From JAEVLT01 sp050496765 (GTDB taxonomy: Bacteria; Bacillota; Bacilli; Bacillales; Cytobacillaceae): a DNA stretch of 64,000 bases. The notes under the pieces are model-generated. The model was not told the origin of the DNA and did not search any database. It worked only from the letters and a program-made list of their open reading frames with translations. A program made the translations under genes and the position numbers. The stretch lies in contig NZ_JBNWEO010000017.1 of the NCBI RefSeq assembly GCF_050496765.1, forward strand, positions 1 to 64,000. The letters are read 5' to 3'. Positions within the stretch are counted from its first letter, which is position 1, and the number at the start of each line of letters is the position of its first letter. Positions 1-7,802 of this stretch are shown here, piece by piece.

Positions 1-28
1 CTCCCTCTATAAATGTTGATGTACCAAG
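1..28 (-). pseudogene. distal fragment of the gene interrupted by the IS
   Basis: Read on the minus strand, the bases left of the insertion sequence continue the reading frame that stops at the right IS junction. The right side ends in codons for KKSPLG and the left side resumes as (LG)TSTFIEG at the shared heptamer CTTGGTA. The rest of the gene lies outside the window, so its length and function cannot be judged. Seen: the frame match and the shared heptamer. Inferred: that both pieces were once one gene. Confidence 0.45.
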
Positions 29-70
29 GGTTTGAGCCATTGGTACGGTGTCAAAAAAATATTTTTCGAC

Positions 71-404
71 AAAGTCCCCTACAGTATTTTCATTATATGT
101 GAAACTATTCCACCATATGGGTACGCTACGCGGTCACTACTGGATATTAGTGGAAAGTAGTGAAAGGAATTTATGTGATGCACAATGGATCTCTGCGTAG
201 CTTATGATGACGTACCCTCCCATGTCTCTGGGCATCAGTGTGCCTACATTCCTTCGTTCGGTCTAGTCATAAGGCAGAGGCTAGCGAAGCTCCTTTAGGG
301 ACTCGAGGTCGAATGGAAAATATAATGCCAGCTTCTCCGTGTCATCCTGTTGTCTAGGTCTATTAAAGGGGATGTAGGGCTTTACATAGCCTCTGCGAGA
401 CTAG
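71..404 (-). ncRNA. candidate bridge RNA in the IS 3' noncoding tail
   Basis: IS110/IS1111 recombinases are known to use an element-encoded structured bridge RNA to choose target and donor. Here the tail downstream of the transposase stop has long-range complementarity. AAAGTCCCCTACA (71-83) can pair with TGTAGGGCTTT (373-383) with one bulge. GCAGAGGCTA (274-283) is a perfect inverse of TAGCCTCTGC (387-396), and this stem is extended by CTAGTC (263-268) with GACTAG (399-404). The last two overlap the end of the transposase gene. The two closing stems are partly alternative to each other. Strand and ends are guesses; the RNA itself is inferred. Confidence 0.4.
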
Positions 405-1659
405 GAATATCCCTCATCATTCGCTGTGCGTCGAACGCTTTGTGCTTCGTGCTAATTCCATGTAATACTTTTAATAGCTTACCGCATAGGACCACAATGG
501 ATTGCTTCTTACGTAACGGGTTAACCTGACGGTTCGTGTAATACTCATGTAGCTTTCTAAAAGCTTCGTTATGGCGAATCATTGGCATCATCACTCGGAA
601 CAGGAGGGCGCGCAGCTTCCTTCTGCCCCGTTTGGAGATTCGCTTTTGTCCTTTATGCAGACCGGAGGAATTTTCACGTAACGTTAATCCCGCAAGTTTG
701 ATTATTTGGCGTGGGTCTTCGTAGTGTGAAAAGCTTCCGATTTCCGCTAATAGATCAACTATCGTTGTATCTCCAAGCCCTGGTACAGTTGATAACCATT
801 CGTACTCTACAGACGTTTTTACTAGCTCAACCAAGTGCCCGGTAATGTTTTCGATATCTTCTTCTAACTGATGGTAACGGCTGACGAGTGTGGCAATTTC
901 AATACGGGCCATCTCACGTCCTTCTGTTACTCCGATAGAGTTAGCTGCTAATTCTATAAGACGTATTGCTTTTGGTCTTTGGGGGGATTTGAGCCCCTCA
1001 ACCTCTCGATAAAGGGTTAAAACTTCATCGGGTTGTTTCTCGTGAAGATCACTTGGAAATGGGGTACATTCTAGTACAGCCATGGCCATTTTTCCGAAGG
1101 ATGGAAATACTTGAGTGAACTCAGGGAAATAGCGATCTAGCCAGCGAATCATCATGTTTTTGACAGTGCCTAATTCCTCTGTCAACTTGCCTCGGAAGGT
1201 TGAGCCAACACGAAGTTCGGCCTCCATCTCTTTAAGTATCCGTGGATAACTAAAGCGTCCGTCCTTTACAAGACGAGCGATCACCAGCGCATCTTTGCGG
1301 TCATGCTTGGTTGGCAGATTGTCGTCCAACTCTTTTGATCGTTTGACGTGCATAGGATTCGTCATGACTAAGGGAATGCCTCGTTCCTCAAGGAAGTAGG
1401 CTAAATTGAGCCAGTAATGTCCTGTAGGTTCAATCCCTACAATGACTTCTGTTTTTTCATGTTCTTTCATCGCACTCAAAATACGTTGATAGAAAAACTC
1501 GAAACCGTTAAAAGACTGCGAAACTGCAAATGACTTTTGGAGCACTCGGCCGCGGTCATCTACAAAGCAAGCGTAATGTGTACGCTTAGCAATGTCGATT
1601 CCGACAACAAGTGTTTTCTCGGTAACTTGATTTATTTTTTGATTTTGTTTAAAATCCAT
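382..1659 (-). CDS. IS110/IS1111-family transposase (DEDD recombinase)
   Basis: This 425-residue recombinase catalyses RNA-guided excision and insertion of its element. The N-terminal RuvC-like domain shows the DEDD set: D22 in GIDIAKRTH, E77 in VGIEPTGHYW, and D120 and D123 in KHDRKDALVIARL. The C-terminal Transposase_20 domain has the helix-hairpin-helix stretch STVPGLGDTT and the ENSSGLHKGQKRISKRG segment that carries the family's catalytic serine. The start is the ATG at 1659, with AAGGAGGA seven bases upstream; the frame is open further upstream but has no ribosome site there. The length is normal and no frameshift is seen, so the copy looks intact. Confidence 0.93.
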   Translation of the reverse strand: MDFKQNQKINQVTEKTLVVGIDIAKRTHYACFVDDRGRVLQKSFAVSQSFNGFEFFYQRILSAMKEHEKTEVIVGIEPTGHYWLNLAYFLEERGIPLVMTNPMHVKRSKELDDNLPTKHDRKDALVIARLVKDGRFSYPRILKEMEAELRVGSTFRGKLTEELGTVKNMMIRWLDRYFPEFTQVFPSFGKMAMAVLECTPFPSDLHEKQPDEVLTLYREVEGLKSPQRPKAIRLIELAANSIGVTEGREMARIEIATLVSRYHQLEEDIENITGHLVELVKTSVEYEWLSTVPGLGDTTIVDLLAEIGSFSHYEDPRQIIKLAGLTLRENSSGLHKGQKRISKRGRRKLRALLFRVMMPMIRHNEAFRKLHEYYTNRQVNPLRKKQSIVVLCGKLLKVLHGISTKHKAFDAQRMMRDIPSLAEAM

Positions 1660-1684
1660 TATGGAGTCCTCCTTGGTTAACAAA

Positions 1685-2182
1685 TTAGGGGTTAATTCGT
1701 CGAGATTTGACACCCCGCATCATACCAAGAGGGCTCTTTTTGTTCAAGTCCCCGAAAATCCTTCTAACAGGAATGCTCCTTTTTGGCTTATTTTTTTGAA
1801 TAAGATACAGAACTTCTAAAAATCCGAAGTAATTATTTATAAATCCCTTACTTAAATACCCTATATCCTTTGTTTTATAATACCCCTCAGACATTTTTGT
1901 TAATTTGATTTTCTTATTTTTGTTCTTCATTAATAGGTTTGCTCTTTCTAGCGTAGGTCTAACATTTCGCGCGGTGGTTTGAGAAACTTTAAAGACTTCA
2001 ATAATTTTATTTGTTAATTGATCATCAGGCACTTCACCGTTGTTTTTTACATATGATAACACCAATTCAAAATCTTCAACTAAACAGTCATTAAGTCTGG
2101 GTATAGATAGTATTGATTTATACCTATCCACGGTTTCTTCTATATTTGTCTCTATCTGACTCAATATATTTAAATTGTCCAT
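1685..2182 (-). pseudogene. unidentified gene, 3' end cut off by the IS
   Basis: I do not recognise the family. The chosen start is the ATG at 2182 (MDNLNILSQ), preceded by AAGGGTGGG. Roughly residues 15-115 look like a mostly helical, winged-helix-type region (KIIEVFKVSQTTARNVRPTLERANLL could be a recognition helix), followed by a short aromatic stretch (YFGFLEVLYLI). The native frame ends at KKSPLG, where the IS begins; the last 15 or so codons to the stop at 1685 come from the IS end. Base composition is more AT-rich than the core genes nearby, which suggests acquired DNA. A DNA-binding or defence-type role is only a guess. Confidence 0.5.
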
Positions 2183-2292
2183 TTTCCCACCCTTAAATTT
2201 TGGATATGCAATTATTACTAGAAACATATGCAATTTTAAAAAGTCTAATTTCCCTGCTATGCAAAGATTATCTTTAATTTAATTATATTATA

Positions 2293-2330
2293 AAACCCTA
2301 AATCAAGAACTCCTTATTAACTTAGGGTTT
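2293..2330. terminator. possible hairpin between the remnant gene and rlmH
   Basis: AAACCCTAA (2293-2301) and TTAGGGTTT (2322-2330) are perfect inverses with a 20-base loop. No strong T-run follows, so this may be a weak terminator of the rlmH transcript or just a boundary repeat. Confidence 0.35.
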
Positions 2331-2390
2331 CCTACATTAATTTATCTAAGTATTCCTTCTTAACTAATATTTCTATTTTTTGTTTTACCA

Positions 2391-2870
2391 CTATTTGTGA
2401 TACGGTTCACCCCGATTAATCCGAAACGCCCGGTAAATCTGCTCAACTAAAATGAGCCGCATAAGCTGGTGGGGAAAGGTCATCCGTGAAAAGGAGAGTT
2501 GCTCATTTGCGCGTTGCAGCACTTCGTCGCTTAAACCGAGGGAGCCGCCGATGACGAAGGCGATTTTGCTTTTTCCGTAGGTGGCCAGTTTGTCTAGGCT
2601 GTCGGCCAGTTCTTCGGATGACTGCATTTTGCCGTTGATGGCGAGGGCGATGACGTGGGCATCTGTGCTGATTTTGGCCAATAGGCGTTCGCCTTCCTTT
2701 TGTTTGACTTGTGCCATTTCCAAGTCACTCAATTCTTCTGGGGCTTTTTCATCGGCGACCTCGATCATTTCCAATTTTGCATATGCCGATAAACGCTTTA
2801 CGTATTCCTCAATTCCCTGTTTTAAATATTTTTCTTTTAATTTACCAACCGTAACAATTGAGATATTCAC
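2391..2870 (-). CDS. rlmH: 23S rRNA (pseudouridine1915-N3)-methyltransferase RlmH
   Basis: RlmH is a SPOUT-fold methyltransferase that methylates pseudouridine 1915 of 23S rRNA on the assembled 70S ribosome. The protein is 159 residues, the family's standard length, when started at the GTG at 2870 (reads NISIVTVGKLKEKYLKQG). The C-terminal half has the SPOUT knot sequences IAFVIGGSLGLSDEVLQRA and SFSRMTFPHQLMRLILVEQIYRAFRI ending in PYHK, all typical. In B. subtilis the same gene is yydA, next to the wal region as here. Three DnaA boxes lie just upstream. Confidence 0.96.
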   Translation of the reverse strand: MNISIVTVGKLKEKYLKQGIEEYVKRLSAYAKLEMIEVADEKAPEELSDLEMAQVKQKEGERLLAKISTDAHVIALAINGKMQSSEELADSLDKLATYGKSKIAFVIGGSLGLSDEVLQRANEQLSFSRMTFPHQLMRLILVEQIYRAFRINRGEPYHK

Positions 2871-2906
2871 AATCCACAACTCTCTTTTATGTAATTACAA
2901 ACATGA

Positions 2907-3030
2907 TATCCACAGTTCTTATCCACATATCCACATTTTTTATCCACATATTGTGTGGGATCACTCGTTCCCCACAACATATACAGCCGTATTTCGACAA
3001 AATTCACAGTTTGTTGATAAGTTATCCACA
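2907..3030. promoter_or_regulatory. DnaA-box cluster between rlmH and the CxxH gene
   Basis: Three perfect TTATCCACA boxes lie at 2919-2927, 2940-2948 and 3022-3030, with near matches such as ATATCCACA around 2906-2914 and TATCCACA at 2928-2935. The third box is inside the CxxH coding region. Clusters of DnaA boxes outside oriC are known in B. subtilis, including one near yydA (rlmH), where they bind DnaA and temper initiation. Conservation of the position supports that role here; binding itself is inferred. Confidence 0.7.
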
Positions 3031-3119
3031 TCTAATTTTGATAAAATCGGAAATGTTTCAAATTCGTCCACAATCATATCCAGTGCAAGATCCACATGCT
3101 CTTCACAACAATAAATCAT
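2961..3119 (-). CDS. CxxH/CxxC small protein (YyzF-like)
   Basis: A 52-residue protein starting MIYCCEEHVDLALDMIVDEFE and ending in NCEFCRNTAVYVVGNE. The paired CCEEH and CEFC motifs could bind one metal ion, as in the CxxH/CxxC protein family next to rlmH in many Bacillaceae; the family's function is unknown. The start is the ATG at 3119. The frame stays open to 3203, but that extension has no ribosome site and does not resemble the family. It is too short for more to be said. Confidence 0.75.
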   Translation of the reverse strand: MIYCCEEHVDLALDMIVDEFETFPILSKLDVDNLSTNCEFCRNTAVYVVGNE

Positions 3120-3423
3120 TTTTCTACTCAACCCTTCATCAGAGAATGTACTCTTAGTCTTAACCAATTGGCCGATCTGCATTCCTGCTGCAGCCTTCCC
3201 CATTTTAACACAAAAGAAAACCCGACGATTGGCCAGCCTTTGTACGGTTCAAAAGGCGTAGTTGCCTTATACTGCTTTAAACGGCATGTCCTATCCATCG
3301 AGTGTTCAAAATCGCTCGGTATTCTCTAAAGAAAACTCACCGCTCGGCAAGCCTTTGGCGAAGATAGAGATGTAGTTCCCCTTATGCATTCAGAATTTGT
3401 GGATATACATTCTGATTAGCCAA
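3120..3423. other. intergenic region with one copy of a 28-bp dispersed repeat
   Basis: About 300 bases between htrC and the CxxH gene. I see no intact gene. At 3383-3410 lies a sequence that recurs at 12991-13018 with two differences (TATGCATTCAGAATTT, then G or A, then TGGATATACAT). Promoter elements for the leftward CxxH-rlmH transcript should be here, but I cannot pick them out with confidence. Confidence 0.4.
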
Positions 3424-3455
3424 GAAAAAAGCGGAGCAATCACCCCGCCTTTTTC
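3424..3455 (-). terminator. terminator after htrC
   Basis: On the minus strand GCGGGG, an 8-base loop and a CTCCGC arm are followed by a run of Ts, just past the htrC stop. The A-run on the other side would also allow termination from the left. Confidence 0.75.
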
Positions 3456-3456
3456 G

Positions 3457-4713
3457 TTATCCCTTGATATTCGTTTTATCTTCACCTAAAGTGACGGTTG
3501 TTTCTTGCAGTTTTCCATTCCGATAAAACTTTACAGTCATTTTTTCACCAATTTTTTTATTCTGATATAAGTGTTTACGGAGATCGATGACATCATTGAT
3601 CTTCTGGCCATCCAGTTCGACAATGACATCCAACTCTTTCAAGCCTGCTCTGTCAGCTGGTGAGCCTGGAATCACTTGTCTTAAAGCAACCCCGTAATTG
3701 ACATCATTCGGCAGTTTTAACGCTTGCTGCTGATAGTAGGCTGGAATTTCGGCTACTGATTTTAAATCAACTCCCAAGTATGGCCGCTTCACTGTGCCGA
3801 ATTTTTCAAGGTCGGTGATGATCGGTTTTGCCGAATTAATCGGAATCGATAGGCCAATTCCTTCCACAGCATTCTGGGCAATTTTCATTGAGTTGATTCC
3901 GATGACCTGACCGGCAATATTAATAAGCGCTCCGCCGCTATTACCTGGGTTAATTGCCGCATCGGTCTGTAAAACTTCCGCCTGCCAATCCATGACACCA
4001 TCCTGATTAATATCCACAGGGATGGTACGTTTTAAGCCGGAAATAATTCCTTTTGTAACAGAACCTGAGAAAGTAGGACCAAGCGGGTTTCCAATTGCAA
4101 TAACTGGTTCACCTATCTTCAACTTATCGGAATCACCAAACTCCGCTACATTTTTCACCTTCGTTCCATCGATCTGCAACACGGCTAAATCCGTCCAAAT
4201 ATCGCTCCCCAAGAGCTTGGCAGGAAGCTTTGTTCCATCATCAAAGCTGACCTCCAGCTTTGTTGCTCCTTCAACAACATGATGGTTTGTCACAACATAT
4301 GCATACGTCCCATCATTTTTATAAATCACACCTGAACCCGTCCCTGCGGCCTGTTCACCATTTCCCTGCGCACTGCCGCCATCCGACCAGAAATTCGATG
4401 ATTGAATATTGGTGATCCCAACAACAGCGCTTTTTGCCTTTTGAACAGCTTTTGTCGTATCCGTTTCGACGTCAACAGCAACTTGTCGCTGGACAATTTC
4501 GTTTTTGTTTCCGGTAATTAAATTGTTTTGACCAGTCGTGTTTCCCGGTTGGATGTTATTTGGCAGCATACCGCGTTCAGCCAATGATGGAGCTGCAAAG
4601 ATGACGAGAACAGCACCGATAATAGCCCCTGCCAAACTTGCCAAAAAATAACCGCCTTTTTTTCTTGGCTGTTCTTTATAACGCGATTCTGCATGATCGT
4701 CATAATAGCCCAA
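3457..4713 (-). CDS. htrC: HtrA-type membrane serine protease (S1C, PDZ)
   Basis: A membrane-anchored DegP/HtrA-like protease that degrades or refolds damaged proteins at the outer face of the membrane. Residues 20-41 form one transmembrane segment after a short cytoplasmic tail. The trypsin-like domain has the triad H145 (TNHHVV), D175 (WTDLAVLQ) and S259 (NPGNSGGAL). A PDZ domain fills about residues 315-415 (RPYLGVDLK to VTLGED). The start is TTG at 4713 (LGYYDDHAE), with AGAGGA upstream. It is the last gene of the wal cluster, as in B. subtilis (yyxA/htrC). Confidence 0.93.
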   Translation of the reverse strand: MGYYDDHAESRYKEQPRKKGGYFLASLAGAIIGAVLVIFAAPSLAERGMLPNNIQPGNTTGQNNLITGNKNEIVQRQVAVDVETDTTKAVQKAKSAVVGITNIQSSNFWSDGGSAQGNGEQAAGTGSGVIYKNDGTYAYVVTNHHVVEGATKLEVSFDDGTKLPAKLLGSDIWTDLAVLQIDGTKVKNVAEFGDSDKLKIGEPVIAIGNPLGPTFSGSVTKGIISGLKRTIPVDINQDGVMDWQAEVLQTDAAINPGNSGGALINIAGQVIGINSMKIAQNAVEGIGLSIPINSAKPIITDLEKFGTVKRPYLGVDLKSVAEIPAYYQQQALKLPNDVNYGVALRQVIPGSPADRAGLKELDVIVELDGQKINDVIDLRKHLYQNKKIGEKMTVKFYRNGKLQETTVTLGEDKTNIKG

Positions 4714-4828
4714 TTACACCATTCCTCTCTCCAAAAAATAAACCCTCTATCCATTATTTTGGCTTTCTCGAAACCATTATACTCAATCCTTTTTCACTTT
4801 CTAAAAAATGTTGCCTGTGAAATGCAAA

Positions 4829-4878
4829 AAAAAGAGACGAAAATTCTTCGCAAAGAACCTTCTCTCTTTTTTATTTCC
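4829..4878 (-). terminator. terminator after walJ
   Basis: On the minus strand an imperfect stem pairs GAGAGAAGGTTCTT with AAGAATTTTCGTCTC around a TGCG loop and is followed by eight Ts. It separates the walRKHIJ transcript from htrC, although some read-through is likely. Confidence 0.7.
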
Positions 4879-4898
4879 AATATCAAAATCTGCTAAAC

Positions 4899-5693
4899 CT
4901 ACACAGCCGTTAAGACGGTCGGATTTTTTGCATCCGTATCATACAAATCAAATTGTTCGCCAACAATCAGGCCTCTTGATTCAAGGGTTTGAGTCACGGA
5001 CATTCTGGCTAATTCCTTCATATTATTATCAAGACTTAAATGGGCAAGGTACACGCGCTTTGTTTTGTCGCCGATCACGTCGCTCATCGCAATCGCGGCG
5101 TCTTCATTCGAAACATGGCCGACATCACTTAAAATTCGGCGCTTAATGTTCCACGGATAGCGCCCCATCCTAAGCATTTGCACATCATGGTTTGACTCAA
5201 ACACATACATATCTGCGTTCGAGATGATTCCTTTCATTCGATCACTCACATAGCCTGTATCGGTAATGAGGACAAGTTTTTTTCCAGCATGATGAAAGAC
5301 GTAAAACATCGGCTCGACAGCATCATGTGAGACACCAAACGATTCAATATCAGTCGCACCAAAGCTTTTGACCGTTTCCATGTCAAAAATAAACTTTTGT
5401 TCTGTAGGAATTTCCCCAATATGGCTCTCCATGGCCTGCCACGTTTTTTGATTTGCGTAAATCGGAACTTTGTATTTTCGGGCAATGACACCAAGCCCTT
5501 TAATGTGATCGCTATGCTCATGGGTAACAAATAAGCCGGAAAGACGGCCCATATCCCGATCAATTTTTTGAAAAAGGGTTTCCATTTGTTTACCGCTTAA
5601 ACCAGCATCAACCAGAAACGAATGCTGGCCATCTTCTACATAAATGGCATTACCAGTACTCCCGCTTGCAAGGACACTAAACTGCAAAGACAT
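4899..5693 (-). CDS. walJ: metallo-beta-lactamase-fold exonuclease WalJ/YycJ
   Basis: A 264-residue metallo-beta-lactamase-fold hydrolase. Homologues (YycJ/WalJ) are reported as 5'-3' exonucleases and linked to mismatch repair and coordination of cell division. The metal site THEHSDHIKG (HxHxDH) and the later ITDTGY, SNHD and LAHLS motifs are visible. The ATG at 5693 has GGAG eight bases upstream, while the GTG at 5702 overlaps that site, so the ATG is chosen. It follows walI directly and belongs to the wal operon. Confidence 0.92.
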   Translation of the reverse strand: MSLQFSVLASGSTGNAIYVEDGQHSFLVDAGLSGKQMETLFQKIDRDMGRLSGLFVTHEHSDHIKGLGVIARKYKVPIYANQKTWQAMESHIGEIPTEQKFIFDMETVKSFGATDIESFGVSHDAVEPMFYVFHHAGKKLVLITDTGYVSDRMKGIISNADMYVFESNHDVQMLRMGRYPWNIKRRILSDVGHVSNEDAAIAMSDVIGDKTKRVYLAHLSLDNNMKELARMSVTQTLESRGLIVGEQFDLYDTDAKNPTVLTAV

Positions 5694-5698
5694 TGTTT

Positions 5699-6493
5699 TC
5701 ACTCCACTACCTTATTTTCATCATTTTTAAAATCGATAATCTGCCCTTCAAACGCATTAACGAACAAATCCTGTTTGTTATCAACCACAATATGCCATGT
5801 GGGCGCCATCACTTGCGAAGCCGCAAGCTGGATGAGCGTTGCATAGCCAAGCTCCACTTTGGTAATTTTGCTCTTTGGCTTCAGCATTCCTTTTTGATGG
5901 AGGGTTTCAATGGCCTTTAACGGCGGGAGAATTTCCTGTTTGGCTGTCAGCTTTTCAATTCCCTCAAGATATGTTTGTTCATATGCATAAATTTGATTAT
6001 CCTTATTAAAATAAAAGGTAATCATTCCGCTGAGATTGTTAAAAAAAGTGTCGCCCTCGTATTGCTGCAAATACGTTATCGTATTTTTCTTATCATTTTT
6101 TTCCCAAAATGCGTAATGCTCGCTGTAAAGAACATTTTCTTTTAAAAAGGAAGACATACTGGCTTCTTCAAACTTTGAATTTAACTGAATCGGTTTATCT
6201 AACGTTGATTCAAGTGTTGTTGCATTTTTCAAATAAACCGTTTGCCCTTTAAGCTTTGCAAGTTCTTCTTTGGAAAAAGCTTTCGGCTTCGCGCTAATGT
6301 ATTGATCCTTAATGGGTGTTTTCGGAAGCTCGACATAGTGAATTTCATCGGCTTTCAACTTGTCCTCAAACGATATTTCGGTTATCAATTCGTATTTATT
6401 TGCGTCGCGAATTTTTACAAATTGATAGAAAAGGTACACATCCAAAATCAAAAAGGTCACGATAAAAATGGTCTTGATTTTACTCCAATCCAT
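5699..6493 (-). CDS. walI: WalRK regulatory membrane protein WalI
   Basis: WalI (YycI) has one N-terminal transmembrane helix (about residues 7-26, IFIVTFLILDVYLFYQF) and an extracytoplasmic YycH/YycI-type domain. In B. subtilis WalI and WalH bind the WalK sensor in the membrane and hold it down. The N-terminus MDWSKIKTIFIV is typical. Its start lies inside the end of walH (14-base overlap), indicating translational coupling. Length 264 residues. Confidence 0.93.
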   Translation of the reverse strand: MDWSKIKTIFIVTFLILDVYLFYQFVKIRDANKYELITEISFEDKLKADEIHYVELPKTPIKDQYISAKPKAFSKEELAKLKGQTVYLKNATTLESTLDKPIQLNSKFEEASMSSFLKENVLYSEHYAFWEKNDKKNTITYLQQYEGDTFFNNLSGMITFYFNKDNQIYAYEQTYLEGIEKLTAKQEILPPLKAIETLHQKGMLKPKSKITKVELGYATLIQLAASQVMAPTWHIVVDNKQDLFVNAFEGQIIDFKNDENKVVE

Positions 6494-7802
6494 TCGCTGC
6501 CCCTCCCAGATCAGCCATCGTTACCTCATTCCACGTTTTATCATAACGATAAAACCATGTGGGTTCTAAGAGGATGAGCTTTGACGTTTTCGTGTCCCGC
6601 TTCATTTTATAGCCAAGCACAATTTTTTCAAGCAGTTCAGGCTTGATTTTCTTTTCATACAATAAATAATTCAACACCCGGGATCCGGATGGGAATTTGA
6701 TTTTTTTCATCTCTGATTTGAGAGGTAATTCTAAAGATATATTGGGTCGGACATATTTATTAATTTCTCTGCGGCCCCATGTCTCATTGATTTCGGACAT
6801 GCCGCTATCATTGAAAACCGGGTAACCGTCGTCACTATACATCCGAAATGTTACCTTATGCTGCAGCTCATCTTTCTCAACATAGCGGTACGAATCCGTC
6901 CAGCCGCCATGTTCATTGACAAAATCAATGCTGCGCTTCACAAGGTCATTTGTACTTTCCGTAAAATCACTGTCAACCGTTGGATTTACATAAAGAAGCA
7001 TATTGCGGTCATAGTTAATATTCATTTTGCTCGAGCCATTTGTATATTCTTCGCCTTGCGATACAAAACTCTTTTGCACAAAGCTTGGATCATTAAAAAG
7101 AGCTTCCTTAAATTCATCGGAATTGAGGGTAACAGGAAGGTACTTGTATTCCATCATATCCTGATCTTTATCCGGCAAAAAAAGGGTTGGTTTATTGGGC
7201 CGGTTATAGGCAAAATAATGCGGATACTGCCATGCCCCTTTATAGAAATCCCGAATAAATTCATTTAAAAAACTAACCGCAATCCGGCTTGCATAAACTT
7301 GTTCAGTATTGGTTGAAACAAAATAGACAACCCCGTTATCCTTTTCCGGATTTTCGACATTTACAATCATTTTATCAAAATTAAACGAAAGAATTTTTTT
7401 CTCTTGAAAGTGAAGAACGTTCCGGTAAAGATCAATTGGAATATCGGTCGGAAACGCAATTTCAACATTTCCGTTTGCTTGGGTTAACTGATTGATATTG
7501 CCCATTTGACTCGTTACATTTTTTACATCAGTGAAAACCCATCTGCTTAATTCTTTCGTCAGCCTGTCCAATTCTGCCGGGTCAACTGTCCCAAAATGCT
7601 CACCTTTTATATGATACAACGCGATATCTGGGCGGACAATTTTTTTCACTTCCCGCTTTTGACTTAATGTGACCTGTGCCACATAATTGCTGTTTTCCAT
7701 CGTGTCATAATTGGGCTGATACGTCCATAGATTCCATGTTAAAAAAATGCTGCCAAACACTAATACAGTTAGCACAATTGATTTGATTTTTTCATATCTC
7801 AT
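6480..7802 (-). CDS. walH: WalRK regulatory membrane protein WalH
   Basis: WalH (YycH) has a single N-terminal transmembrane helix (about residues 7-25) and a large outer domain of the YycH family. With WalI it forms a complex that controls WalK activity. I chose the ATG at 7802 (MRYEKIKSIVLTV) by comparison with the family; the ATG at 7808, two codons earlier, is an alternative nearer the GAGGA ribosome site. The start overlaps the walK stop by four bases, so the genes are translationally coupled. Confidence 0.92.
   Translation of the reverse strand: MRYEKIKSIVLTVLVFGSIFLTWNLWTYQPNYDTMENSNYVAQVTLSQKREVKKIVRPDIALYHIKGEHFGTVDPAELDRLTKELSRWVFTDVKNVTSQMGNINQLTQANGNVEIAFPTDIPIDLYRNVLHFQEKKILSFNFDKMIVNVENPEKDNGVVYFVSTNTEQVYASRIAVSFLNEFIRDFYKGAWQYPHYFAYNRPNKPTLFLPDKDQDMMEYKYLPVTLNSDEFKEALFNDPSFVQKSFVSQGEEYTNGSSKMNINYDRNMLLYVNPTVDSDFTESTNDLVKRSIDFVNEHGGWTDSYRYVEKDELQHKVTFRMYSDDGYPVFNDSGMSEINETWGRREINKYVRPNISLELPLKSEMKKIKFPSGSRVLNYLLYEKKIKPELLEKIVLGYKMKRDTKTSKLILLEPTWFYRYDKTWNEVTMADLGGAANGLE

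Larger units (their letters stand above)
22..1729 (-). mobile_element. IS110-family insertion sequence, IS1111 type
   Basis: The element carries one DEDD transposase gene on the minus strand. GGTGTCAAA at 47-55 and its inverse TTTGACACC at 1706-1714 form a perfect 9-bp subterminal inverted repeat. The heptamer TACCAAG occurs just outside at both ends (22-28 and 1723-1729) and is probably the target core, so the unit is about 1.7 kb. Noncoding DNA is long (about 335 bp) on the 3' side of the transposase and short (about 55 bp) on the 5' side. Subterminal inverted repeats with a long 3' tail are features of the IS1111 subgroup of IS110. Exact ends are inferred, because IS110 elements make no ordinary target duplication. 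Confidence 0.8.
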
